64,000 bases of DNA from NCBI RefSeq assembly GCF_030915525.1, contig NZ_CP133269.1, positions 2,825,001 through 2,889,000 of the forward strand, in the 5' to 3' direction. This document shows positions 34,209 through 42,228 of the stretch, piece by piece. Position 1 is the stretch's first letter; the number at the start of each line of letters is the position of its first letter. The position numbers and the translations under genes were made by a program. This DNA is from Neobacillus sp. PS2-9 (GTDB lineage: Bacteria; Bacillota; Bacilli; Bacillales; Cytobacillaceae). The notes beneath the pieces were generated by a model. The model did not search any database and had not been told where the DNA came from. It saw only the letters and a list, made by a program, of their open reading frames with translations.

Positions 34209-34337
34209 GTAACTAATTTGATTACCTGTAACCATAATAGTTACTTCTAATGTTTTTGTCAATCAATTAAAACCAAATTTATTTTGATATTTTTATCAAA
34301 TTTTTAGGTATAATAAGGTTGTAATCATTTTAATTAC
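34209..34337. promoter_or_regulatory. Divergent promoters with three Rrf2-type operators
   Basis: Three 17-bp dyads of form GTAAY-N7-RTTAC occur: GTAACtaatttgATTAC (34209-34225), GTAACcataataGTTAC (34228-34244) and GTAATcattttaATTAC (34321-34337). On the minus strand TTGACA (34257-34262) and TATTAT (34234-34239) with a 17-nt spacer form the SDR promoter; dyad 2 covers its -10 and dyad 1 its start region. On the plus strand TATAAT (34309-34314) precedes dyad 3, which sits at the likely transcription start of the regulator. Both genes should be repressed by the Rrf2 protein. Confidence 0.75.
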
Positions 34338-34376
34338 ATCATTAGCCTGGGTAAGACATAAGGAAGGTGATCAACG

Positions 34377-34823
34377 ATGTCCATCAGCAGTCGCTTTGCT
34401 GTAGGAATTCATATATTATCTCTTATTGAGTTTAATAAAGATGGAGTAAGCTCTTCAGAATTTTTAGCTGGAAGCGTAAATACAAATCCTGCTGTTATTA
34501 GAAAAATTATGGGGATGCTAAAAAATGCTGAGTTAATTAACGTTCGCCCTGGGATTGCAGGTGCTGAACTTGCAAAAGAATTATCTGAAATTACATTACT
34601 TGACGTTTATAAAGCGGTAAATGTTGTACAAGATAAAGAATTATTTAGTGTGCACGATAATCCAAATCCAGCCTGTCCGGTTGGCAGGAACATTCAAGAC
34701 ACAATCGTTCCACTGTTTTCAGCTGCTCAACTAGCATTAGAAAAGTCATTAGCACATGTGAGTATTGCAGATGTTGTAAACGGGATTATGGAGAAGGAAC
34801 AACTAAACAATACAAAAAAATAA
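34377..34823 (+). CDS. Rrf2-family transcriptional regulator
   Basis: The 148-residue winged-helix protein begins MSISSRFAVGIHILSLIEFN and has SSEFLAGSVNTNPAVIRKIM (recognition helix, about residues 26-45). A single cysteine sits in NPNPACPVGRNIQ (about 101). The three-cysteine Fe-S cluster of IscR/NsrR is absent. Single-Cys Rrf2 proteins such as YwnA/HypR sense electrophiles or disulfide stress by thiol chemistry. It is divergent from the SDR quinone reductase gene, with which it shares three operator-like dyads. ATG has AAGGAAGGTGAT upstream. Confidence 0.88.
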   Translation: MSISSRFAVGIHILSLIEFNKDGVSSSEFLAGSVNTNPAVIRKIMGMLKNAELINVRPGIAGAELAKELSEITLLDVYKAVNVVQDKELFSVHDNPNPACPVGRNIQDTIVPLFSAAQLALEKSLAHVSIADVVNGIMEKEQLNNTKK

Positions 34824-34825
34824 GA

Positions 34826-34870
34826 ACACGAAAAAGACATTCCTGTTTTAGGGATGTCTTTTTTCGTGTT
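34826..34870 (+). terminator. Terminator of Rrf2 gene
   Basis: AACACGAAAAAGACAT and ATGTCTTTTTTCGTGTT pair in a 16-bp stem right after the stop codon. Confidence 0.88.
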
Positions 34871-34898
34871 TACATATTCTTTATTGCATTAAGAGTCT

Positions 34899-35378
34899 TT
34901 ATTTTCTAATAAGCTTAAGCGTCCAGGGTAGAATAATAGCAAATAAAATCAAATAAAAAGGAATGGAATAATATGGTTTCCAATTTTTTAACTTTAAGAA
35001 ACCTAATTTCCCTAAAATATATTCAATTAAGAGAGATAATAAAGAAAAGAGCAGTACCCTAATTAACTTGGTTGGCGTATTGTAACGATTTAAAAATAAA
35101 ATTGCGATTGAAACAGGTCCGATCACAAACATAAAAATATCAGGTAATCCTCCTATAGAGGAATCCCCCGAATCCATAAAATCAAGTATGAAAAATAAGA
35201 TAACATTAGCCATCCAACCATAAAACCCAACCATACCAAAAAGGAGAAACCATTCTCTCCGTGATATATTTTCTGTTAATTTAGCAGAAAAAAAGAGCAA
35301 TATCGAACCTGAAAGGTAAATAAACCACGAACCTTTAGCAAATGGGTCTAACCTTTTTAATACACCATTCCAATCCAT
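34899..35378 (-). CDS. CBO0543-type membrane protein
   Basis: The 159-residue protein has five predicted membrane helices. The central part WMANVILFFILDFMDSG and the C-terminal LGFLKLKNWKPYYSIPFYLI match the CBO0543-type pattern. It is convergent with the Rrf2 gene and upstream of the terminator of the zinc lipoprotein gene. Function unknown. Confidence 0.75.
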   Translation of the reverse strand: MDWNGVLKRLDPFAKGSWFIYLSGSILLFFSAKLTENISRREWFLLFGMVGFYGWMANVILFFILDFMDSGDSSIGGLPDIFMFVIGPVSIAILFLNRYNTPTKLIRVLLFSLLSLLIEYILGKLGFLKLKNWKPYYSIPFYLILFAIILPWTLKLIRK

Positions 35379-35523
35379 CTAAATCCCTCGTTAATCTTAC
35401 TCCGTTTTTGTTAAAGCACAAATACGGATTACTTTAAATACTTTTTCCGAACTATATTTATTATTTTCCAACCATTCTTTTTTATGTATTTACCGATAAA
35501 TCTTTACACTTTTTGCATTAAAA

Positions 35524-35549
35524 AAGGCTAGGATACATTATCCTAGCCT
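35524..35549 (-). terminator. Terminator of zinc-binding lipoprotein gene
   Basis: AGGCTAGGATA-cat-TATCCTAGCCT is a perfect 11-bp stem 10 bp after the stop at 35560. The minus strand continues TTTTTTAATG. Confidence 0.92.
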
Positions 35550-35559
35550 CCGTCGAATA

Positions 35560-36498
35560 TTACTCTAAAATTGTTAGCTTTAATGCTTCTAGATTTTTCT
35601 TCATAACATCAATATAATCTAGACCTTTTTTTTGTTCTTCCTTAGTTAGTCCTTCTAATGGATTTAATACTTCTGTTTTAGCCCCTATTTCTTTAGCTAA
35701 TGTTTGCGCCACTTTTGAAGAAGTCATTTCCTCAAAGTAAATAATTTTTACATTTTTCTTTTTTGTTAGTTCTGTTAGTTCCGCTAATTTCCCAAGCGTA
35801 GGTTCCACATCAGGTGATAAACCTGCGATAGGGATTTGAGTTAATCCATATTGTTTAGCCAAATAACCAAAAGCAGCATGCTGTGTAACAAATTCTTTTT
35901 TCTTAGCATTATCAATGGTCTCTTTGTATAAACCGTCTAAATCTGCTAGTTCCGAATTTAATGCTTCTGCATTTTTTTTATATTGTTCCTTATTTTTTGG
36001 ATCTGCCTGTTCTAAAGCTTCAGCAATCGTATCTACCTCTTGCTGCGCTAACACGGGAGATAACCAAACATGCGGATCCTTGGAAGAATGATTATGACCC
36101 TCTTCTCCTTCCTCAGACTCAAGTGCATCCATCAATTCAATTCCTTTGGATGCTTCAACAACGTTTAAGTTTGGATCATTAATACTCTTTAATACTTTAT
36201 CGGTCCAGGATTCAAAGTAATGGCTATTATAGATAAAGACATCGGCGTCTTGAATCCGTGCCATATCCTTTGCTGTAGGCTCCCAATCATGTGGTTCTAC
36301 ACCGTTCGGTACTAATAGTTCAACGTTTGATGAATTTCCAGCCACTTTTTGGGCAAAGAAATACATAGGATAAAAAGTAGTGACAATTTGCAGTTTTTTT
36401 GACCCATCACTAGTTTTTTCACTTTTCGTCGAAGCAGCATTAGAGCAACCGCTCAAAACTAACAGAAAAATAAGGACCATACCTAGAAGTCTCTTCAT
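35560..36498 (-). CDS. znuA: Zinc ABC transporter solute-binding lipoprotein (ZnuA/AdcA type)
   Basis: The 312-residue protein has a lipobox LLVLSGCSNA (Cys about 18). Family residues follow: TTFYPMYFFAQKVAGNSSNV, NGVEPHDWEPTAKDMARI (His about 72), an acidic His-rich loop SEEGEEGHNHSSKDPHVW (His ligands, about 128-145), and later HAAFGYLAKQYGL and FEEMTSSKVAQTLAKEIG. It would capture extracellular Zn(II) for a membrane ABC transporter. No ATPase or permease gene is adjacent, so its partner must lie elsewhere. Zur-box-like sites lie upstream. Confidence 0.9.
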   Translation of the reverse strand: MKRLLGMVLIFLLVLSGCSNAASTKSEKTSDGSKKLQIVTTFYPMYFFAQKVAGNSSNVELLVPNGVEPHDWEPTAKDMARIQDADVFIYNSHYFESWTDKVLKSINDPNLNVVEASKGIELMDALESEEGEEGHNHSSKDPHVWLSPVLAQQEVDTIAEALEQADPKNKEQYKKNAEALNSELADLDGLYKETIDNAKKKEFVTQHAAFGYLAKQYGLTQIPIAGLSPDVEPTLGKLAELTELTKKKNVKIIYFEEMTSSKVAQTLAKEIGAKTEVLNPLEGLTKEEQKKGLDYIDVMKKNLEALKLTILE

Positions 36499-36535
36499 GT
36501 TCGTTTACCTCCATAAATCATTTATTAATTTTAAT

Positions 36536-36615
36536 TAGGAATTATTCCGATTTAAAGAAAATAATAATTTTGTATTTTTTCATTTTTTTAGTTTATTAAA
36601 TCGTAATTATTACGA
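36536..36615. promoter_or_regulatory. Two Zur-box-like operators between znuA and ycgR
   Basis: TCGTAATtATTACGA (36601-36615) is a perfect 7-1-7 dyad, flanked by AAA, and fits the B. subtilis Zur box. TAGGAATtATTCCGA (36536-36550), near the znuA start, matches it at 12 of 15 positions. A TATAAT at 36625-36630 places the first box over the -35 region of ycgR. Zinc-replete Zur should repress both directions. Confidence 0.8.
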
Positions 36616-36729
36616 ATTGTATCTTATAATGAAATTCTAATTTAGTCAACCCATTTTTACTGACATTTTCTCAATAATATAGCATATCCATATGATAGGA
36701 ATGATAGATTTGAGGAGGTAGTTATAATT

Positions 36730-37737
36730 GTGACCTATGTAAATAAGCTACTAAAAGATAGTATTATTCTTCTATTATTTTGCTTATTCATGTTTCTCTT
36801 TCTCTTTGCCGAGGTATTTAAAACCACTTCTCTATTAAATAGAATTCCAAGTTCTTTTATTAATGTAAATACCATTTTCCTCAGTATTATTTTAGAGGCG
36901 ATTCCATTTATTTTATTAGGAGTGTTTGTATCAGCGCTCATTCAAGCCTTTGTATCTGAAAATGCCATTCGGCGTGTACTACCTCGTAATGCCTATTTAG
37001 CTGTCATTCCCGCTGCACTGTTAGGGATTATCTTCCCCATTTGTGAGTGTGCCATCATCCCTGTTGTTCGTAGATTAATTAAGAAGGGAATGCCTTCGCA
37101 CGTTGGCGTTGTCTTTATGCTAAGCGCTCCTATCATTAACCCTGTCGTCTATGCTTCCACCTATTACGCTTTTAGAAGCACACCCTATATGGCAAATAGT
37201 AGAATGCTTGTAGGATTTATTAGCTCCATTTTAATAGGATTTATTATTTACCGACAATTTAAGAGGGAAAATATCTTAAAAACAAAGAATGGTGATCACC
37301 ATGAAGAACACCATCACCATCATCCAAAAGAAAATAAATTTCTAGAAACGTTATACCACGCTAGTGATGAGTTATTTGATACTGGAAAATATTTATTCAT
37401 AGGAGCTTTTTTAGCAAGTCTGTTTCAAGCATTCCTTGATCGAAATGCTTTGTTATCCATAGGGACAAGCACAACTTTGGCACCCGGGGTTATGATGGGG
37501 TTTGCTTATGTTCTTTCGGTGTGTTCTTCAGCAGATGCTTTCGTTGCTTCCTCCTTCGGTTCTACATTTACAGCAGGATCATTACTTGCCTTTCTAGTCT
37601 TTGGCCCAATGATTGACATAAAAAACACCTTAATGTTATTCGCCTATTTTAAGAAAAGATTTGTTCTATTTTTACTATTTATAACACCCATTGTTGTTTA
37701 TTTAGTTGTCTTTATCCTACAGGAATTCATTATTTAG
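36730..37737 (+). CDS. ycgR: Permease, UPF0718/YcgR family
   Basis: The 335-residue membrane protein has about eight helices, with LEAIPFILLGVFVSALIQAF, IFPICECAIIPVVRRLIKKG (conserved Cys-Glu-Cys), MPSHVGVVFMLSAPIINPVV and VCSSADAFVASSFG in the second half, the repeated half-site signature of the family. A histidine-rich cytoplasmic loop HHEEHHHHHPKEN (about residues 192-204) suggests metal binding. It forms a pair with the TIGR03943 gene, 10 bp downstream. Divergence from znuA around a Zur box points to zinc-related transport. Start GTG 36730 with GAGGAGGTAGTT. Confidence 0.87.
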   Translation: MTYVNKLLKDSIILLLFCLFMFLFLFAEVFKTTSLLNRIPSSFINVNTIFLSIILEAIPFILLGVFVSALIQAFVSENAIRRVLPRNAYLAVIPAALLGIIFPICECAIIPVVRRLIKKGMPSHVGVVFMLSAPIINPVVYASTYYAFRSTPYMANSRMLVGFISSILIGFIIYRQFKRENILKTKNGDHHEEHHHHHPKENKFLETLYHASDELFDTGKYLFIGAFLASLFQAFLDRNALLSIGTSTTLAPGVMMGFAYVLSVCSSADAFVASSFGSTFTAGSLLAFLVFGPMIDIKNTLMLFAYFKKRFVLFLLFITPIVVYLVVFILQEFII

Positions 37738-37747
37738 GAGGTGCTTT

Positions 37748-38656
37748 ATGAAGAAGGAAAGAGATTTCTCCTTCCATTATCTATTAAGGGGAATCATTCT
37801 AATAGGGTTTATGTTACTCTTATTTAAATTACTTCTTACAAATAATATTTCGCTTCTAATCGCACCTAAAATGCTTCGTTTTATTTATTTTACAGTTTTT
37901 GTGTTACTCATTTTAGGAGTTCTATTGATCATAAGAGGAACTATGGGGCAGAAACATCCTTATCATTGTGATTGTGACGGTGAACATTCCTACCCAAGTT
38001 CTATTAGTAAAAGTCTGTTTCTTTATTTATTGTTTATTATTCCTATAACCACTGGATTTCTTTTTTCGAGCAATGTGCTCGGCAGTTCTGTAGCAATGAA
38101 CCGCACCATTAATCTTGGAGCAAGTCCAGCCGATGTTCAAATCAAGAATGGTAATAACAAAACAAAATCTAACTCTCCTTCTGATAACAGTAAAATCAAT
38201 TCCACGTCCAATATTCTTAACGGTCAACCTGAACCATTAACTCAGAGGGAATACTCCAAATTAAAAGAGAAAATGGCGCAAACAAAACTTATAAACATTA
38301 CAGATGATCTATATGTCCCCATGATGAATATCATACAAGAGAATCTCCCTAATATGATTGGAAAAACCGTTACTACGAAAGGGTTTGTTTATAGGGAAAA
38401 GGATTTCATGCAAAATCAAATCATCGTTGCTCGTTTTGGAATTACTTGCTGCGCTGCGGATGCTTCTGTATTTGGAATGCTGTCTACAGGAGATGTAACC
38501 ACCCTACAAAAAGATAATTGGGTCCAAGTAACTGGAACAATTGAGGAAACCCAATATGATGGGAGTACTATTCCTATGATAAAAATAAATCAGATTTCTA
38601 AAATTGATATTCCTCAGCAACCTTATGTATTTGATGCAGGAGTAAAGATTGAATAA
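37748..38656 (+). CDS. ycgQ: TIGR03943/UPF0703 permease partner
   Basis: The 302-residue protein has two N-terminal membrane helices, a loop with YHCDCDGEHS, a third helix (about residues 93-110) and an extracytoplasmic C-terminal domain with FGITCCAADASVFGML and NWVQVTGTIEET. This is the TIGR03943 (YcgQ) layout; the CC pair may bind metal. It pairs with YcgR, from which it is separated by 10 bp carrying TTAGGAGGTGC. ATG 37748 is preferred to earlier in-frame codons inside ycgR. Confidence 0.87.
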   Translation: MKKERDFSFHYLLRGIILIGFMLLLFKLLLTNNISLLIAPKMLRFIYFTVFVLLILGVLLIIRGTMGQKHPYHCDCDGEHSYPSSISKSLFLYLLFIIPITTGFLFSSNVLGSSVAMNRTINLGASPADVQIKNGNNKTKSNSPSDNSKINSTSNILNGQPEPLTQREYSKLKEKMAQTKLINITDDLYVPMMNIIQENLPNMIGKTVTTKGFVYREKDFMQNQIIVARFGITCCAADASVFGMLSTGDVTTLQKDNWVQVTGTIEETQYDGSTIPMIKINQISKIDIPQQPYVFDAGVKIE

Positions 38657-38698
38657 CCTATTTATCAGTACTAAATTGAAAGAATTCCTCTATTGTAC

Positions 38699-39520
38699 TT
38701 ACACAAGGTACGTATTTAATGTTTGCTGTAACGTTGCTTTTGTTTCTGTATAAGTGTGAAGATCAATTCCTAAATGAACCATTTTTCTAACAAGTTCTGG
38801 ACGTAATCCAGTTATGATTGATTTTGCCCCCATTAACGTAATGCCAATCAAAACCTTTTGAAAATGATTAATAGTTAATTCATCCATGTCCGATATTCCA
38901 GAAAGGTCAATAATCAATGTTAGTATTCTTAGCCTTGAAATATCTGTTAATACTTTCTCTTCAATAATCTCCATTCGATACGGATCGAACGATCCAATTA
39001 ATGGCAAGACAGCTACCGTTTCACTAACCGGTATGATGGGCACCGAAAGATGTTCAACTAGTTTCCTTTGGGAACGTATTAATTCATCTTTATACTCTGA
39101 ATAGCTAATAAAAAAGGTATTTAAAAATTCATCTATCCCGTCATTAACCTTCTTTTCCATTTCGTAAAAATCATCAATATACCTATCATTTTCATCTAAT
39201 TCATCATATAGTTTTATGAAATGCCATAAGGCACGTCTTATGGCATGTACCCATTCTAGTTTAAAAGAAAGAGTTAAAGAATGTTTCGCCCAAGCGACTC
39301 CCTCTTCATTAGCAAAAATAATGAGTTCATCTTTAGTATTTTCCACAACATAAAGTGCTAGCCTTTGAGCATTTTTTAATAGATCAATATTTCCAGCTTT
39401 TAAAATACTCTCGATATTAGATGCAACATTGACTGCCTCGGATAAAAGTTTCTTCTGAAAATCCCCATTGTTGTTGATAAGATATTCCGAAATATTTCTT
39501 GTGTCATAAAAGGTACTCAA
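38699..39520 (-). CDS. RsbR-type STAS-domain stressosome protein
   Basis: The 273-residue protein has an N-terminal helical (globin-like) sensor half and a C-terminal STAS domain (about residues 160-270) with LTLIIDLSGISDMDELTINH and AKSIITGLRPELVRKMVHLG. Such paralogues form the stressosome with RsbS and RsbT upstream of SigB. At the STAS loop where relatives have Asp-Thr (first phosphorylation site) this one has Asp-Glu (SDMDELT), a natural phosphomimic; the second Thr (IITGLRP) is kept. It stands alone, away from an rsb operon. Confidence 0.87.
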   Translation of the reverse strand: MSTFYDTRNISEYLINNNGDFQKKLLSEAVNVASNIESILKAGNIDLLKNAQRLALYVVENTKDELIIFANEEGVAWAKHSLTLSFKLEWVHAIRRALWHFIKLYDELDENDRYIDDFYEMEKKVNDGIDEFLNTFFISYSEYKDELIRSQRKLVEHLSVPIIPVSETVAVLPLIGSFDPYRMEIIEEKVLTDISRLRILTLIIDLSGISDMDELTINHFQKVLIGITLMGAKSIITGLRPELVRKMVHLGIDLHTYTETKATLQQTLNTYLV

Positions 39521-39644
39521 AGATTGTTCCTCCCCTATGTAAATTATTTATTCAAAGCTTCATAAAATTTATAATCCCACTTTGTTAATACCCACTATTT
39601 TGAGAAATAAACATATATTTTAAAAAAATATTTTCTTTATTTGT

Positions 39645-40034
39645 TTAACAAGTACATGCCATTAGCACATTACGGTCTGGGTCAACAAAGTTAAACCATG
39701 CGAAGTGCTCTCCAATTCTTTCAATTTCCCTTACGATTTCTGCCCCACTTTCTTTAATAAAACGGTACGCACTATCAATATCATCAACAAGAAGATTAAA
39801 TATGGGATTCGAACTTGGTTGATGCCTAAAATTGTTATCAAACGCATGATCATCTAAGGTTAATCCTGTTGTACCTTGAATAGGAATATCATATACAGGA
39901 GAATTCAACTCACTTAAATCAACTTCAAAGCCTAAAATCCTGCTGTACCATTCAACCGATTTTTTCAAATCTTTTACGTGTACAAAAACAGTTCCCATTT
40001 CGTTTATAATTGGTGTTACCTTTGAAATAGTCAT
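39645..40034 (-). CDS. VOC-family (glyoxalase-fold) protein
   Basis: The 129-residue protein has IINEMGTVFVHVKDLKKSVE, WYSRILGFEVDLSELN, then FNLLVDDIDSAYRFIKESGA and the closing AWFNFVDPDRNVLMACTC. It shares that closing pattern with the VOC gene at 25.0 kb and is probably a distant paralogue. ATG 40034 lies 9 nt after AAAGGATG; two earlier ATG codons are too close to the ribosome site. Substrate unknown. Confidence 0.85.
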   Translation of the reverse strand: MTISKVTPIINEMGTVFVHVKDLKKSVEWYSRILGFEVDLSELNSPVYDIPIQGTTGLTLDDHAFDNNFRHQPSSNPIFNLLVDDIDSAYRFIKESGAEIVREIERIGEHFAWFNFVDPDRNVLMACTC

Positions 40035-40145
40035 TATCATCATCCTTTACTGTAATCAATTTCCAATTAAAATTATTCTCTATTAAATGGTAATAACCTT
40101 TTAAAAAGCTGGATTTTTTGAAAACAAAAAGGCACCCGCCCCCCT

Positions 40146-41162
40146 TTAACGTACATAGGGGAAGGCACCAACTTTATTTTGGCAAACTTTATCTATTGCT
40201 TTAACCACTAGATCTGGATCCTCGACATGAATATTGTGGCCGCTATTCCCGGCAACCCATAACTCTCCATTTGTTGATAACTTAGACATTTCAACTGCTA
40301 CTTCATGCAAGGATTTTTTCGTTTCTACCACTTCTATCTCTGAAAATCCATTTAGGTTTTCGACAATCTCACTTTTTATCACCACTAACGGAACATGGCC
40401 AAGAGATGAACCTCTTACCGCGTTATATCCAGCATCTAAATGTGAAAACTCGCTTGCTACAGCCTTTGCGGTTTTATTTAAAAAGAGTGTAGATTGATAG
40501 ATTGGCAGTTGTTTCTTTGGAAACTTCTTGAGAATTTCTTCTATCTGTGAAAATACATGCAGTTTACCCAGAATTCTTAGAATACCGAAATAACACAGAT
40601 ACTTTAGCATCTTAAATGCTTTCCGTCCCATCATTTGCCCCTCAACATATTTAGCTGGAAATCGACTTGTTCGTTCGTCTTCGTGGGTGGCATCCACCAG
40701 GACGATTCCCGCTACCAGGTTGGGATATTCTTTTGCAAATAAGCGAACGTTTAGCCCGCCATACGAGTGACCGACTAATACAATTGGCCCTATCATATTG
40801 ACCTTTTCAATAAGAATCCGAAGATCTTCAACCGCAGCTTCGTTTGTCCTCGGGTAGGACCCCGAGTCACTCCATCCATAACCTGCTCGATCATAGCTAA
40901 TGACTCTCGCAAACTGTGAAACTTTATCCGCAACCAGTTTCCAAATGAGCGAAGATGAACCGATTCCACATCCATGATCAAAGATAACAATTGGTCCCTT
41001 TTCCACACCAAAACTTTGATAATGAAGCCTTCGTCCGTCAATTTCCACAAACTTGCCAGGCGCTGGGTATTGCCTTTCGTCAAATTTAGTAGCCAGCCAT
41101 TGATAAAGGATGCCAAGAATCAAACAGAGACCAATCGCTGATACAATATAGAAAACTACCAT
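40146..41162 (-). CDS. Membrane-anchored alpha/beta hydrolase
   Basis: The 338-residue protein starts with a membrane helix (MVVFYIVSAIGLCLILGILY), then an alpha/beta hydrolase domain with HGCGIGSSSLIWKLVADKV, VISYDRAGYGWSDSG, the nucleophile elbow VLVGHSYGGLNVRLFA and the late histidine AGNSGHNIHVEDPDLVV. Orientation of the anchor would place the domain on one face of the membrane, probably outside. It resembles the soluble hydrolase at 8.7 kb. ATG 41162 follows GGAAAGAAGGAAAAAGC. Substrate unknown. Confidence 0.85.
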   Translation of the reverse strand: MVVFYIVSAIGLCLILGILYQWLATKFDERQYPAPGKFVEIDGRRLHYQSFGVEKGPIVIFDHGCGIGSSSLIWKLVADKVSQFARVISYDRAGYGWSDSGSYPRTNEAAVEDLRILIEKVNMIGPIVLVGHSYGGLNVRLFAKEYPNLVAGIVLVDATHEDERTSRFPAKYVEGQMMGRKAFKMLKYLCYFGILRILGKLHVFSQIEEILKKFPKKQLPIYQSTLFLNKTAKAVASEFSHLDAGYNAVRGSSLGHVPLVVIKSEIVENLNGFSEIEVVETKKSLHEVAVEMSKLSTNGELWVAGNSGHNIHVEDPDLVVKAIDKVCQNKVGAFPYVR

Positions 41163-41239
41163 TGCTTTTTCCTTCTTTCCTTTAACAAAAATAAAGTTCT
41201 TTTTAATGTAGATATATTCATTTTGAGCACCTGGATAGA

Positions 41240-41612
41240 CTAGCAAACTTTATTATTTCTGATGATTTTTAATTTCTGTGCAAAAATACGGCGGTAAAAA
41301 ACGGTCCACAAAATCGCTCCACCAATTAAACCGTATAACACGATGTTCGAAACGGCTAGATACGTGCCTGTAGATAAAGTGAACAACAGGGTAACCCTAA
41401 TGGTGGCTAGTAAAAAAGTAAACCGCATGAGTAGTCCAAATACATCTAACTTTTTCCTTTTTATGAGAAAATAAAGATTTCTGCTAACGTGGCAAGGGTG
41501 GCGATTGAAAGCGCAGCCACACTGTTCATATGTTTGGATAAAATGAGATAAAGACCCCCGGGACTAATCCGTTAATGAAAAGAGTCAGGTAATTATCTTT
41601 TCGTTTCAACAT
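41240..41612 (-). pseudogene. Decayed multi-helix membrane protein
   Basis: From ATG 41612 (AAGAAGGG upstream) the frame MLKRKDNYLTLFINGLVPGV stops after FISFYPNI. Then MNSVAALSIATLATLAEIFI appears one frame over, and LIKRKKLDVFGLLMRFTFLL to RRIFAQKLKIIRNNKVC in a third. Joined, they give about 125 residues with three or four hydrophobic helices. At least two single-base changes break the gene. I cannot name the family. Confidence 0.55.
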
Positions 41613-41708
41613 TATAGAATCCCTTCTTTTCTTGTAAAAATTTAATGGGTGCGGCTATTGTATAGATTCGTTTTCGCTTTTACATTTTTCTTCTTAAAAA
41701 TAGTTCAA

Positions 41709-41978
41709 TCATCTAATAAATTGGTCATTTCCAACAAAGCCACGATGACATTTGAATGGCCGTTTGGATCGAGAGGTTAAGTGTAAGGTAAATGGGAGCA
41801 AATATAAACGGAACGTAACAAATGCAAAAGTTACTGCATAGCTACGAATCATCAAGTGGCGGTGTGCGGCGAAATTTTTTTGTAGTACCTTTCGTAAGGC
41901 AATTCCGGTTGTCACAAGCCACAATAGTTCTAACATAAAGAATCCTAATCCACTGATGATTTCTCCAGTTGCAAACAA
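41709..41978 (-). pseudogene. DUF2306-like membrane protein, truncated
   Basis: The frame contains ISGLGFFMLELLWLVTTGIA, LRKVLQKNFAAHRHLMIRSY and AVTFAFVTFRLYLLPF, which match the last three helices of DUF2306-type membrane proteins (HRxxMIRSYAxTFAxVTxR). The N-terminal half is missing: the upstream sequence is the tandem array at 41987-42141. The C-terminus (HLTSRSKRPFKCHRGF) looks frameshifted. Confidence 0.65.
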
Positions 41979-41986
41979 GCAAGCAT

Positions 41987-42141
41987 TCCTACTTCGACTT
42001 TTACCTACCTTCTTAACAGAAAAGTAGACCTAGAACCCTCCTACTTCGACTTTTACCTACTTTTTTATTAGAAAAATAGACGTAGAACCCTTCTACTTCG
42101 ACTTTTGCCTTCTTTCTTAACAAAAAAGTGGATGTAGTAGA
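41987..42141. repeat. Tandem array of three 52-bp units (repeat E)
   Basis: Units begin TCCTACTTCGACTTTTACCT (41987), TCCTACTTCGACTTTTACCT (42039) and TTCTACTTCGACTTTTGCCT (42091). Each continues with a run containing CTTAACAGAAAAGTAGAC-like sequence and TAGAACC. The period is exactly 52 bp. There is no spacer and no coding potential. It abuts the truncated DUF2306 gene, so array expansion or insertion may have removed that gene's 5' half. Confidence 0.85.
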
Positions 42142-42228
42142 AATGCTAATTTAATTATGTACAAAAATGATTACGTAAGAATGTACAGTTTTGAGTAATG
42201 CATTCATACTTTACCTGAGGTGGAGAAA

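Noticed and set aside
37706..37747. Longer start for the TIGR03943 gene inside ycgR
   Set aside because: The extra 14 residues lack hydrophobic or family character, and a strong AGGAGG lies directly before ATG 37748.
41987..42141. Possible CRISPR array
   Set aside because: Only three contiguous units with a 52-bp period and no spacers.
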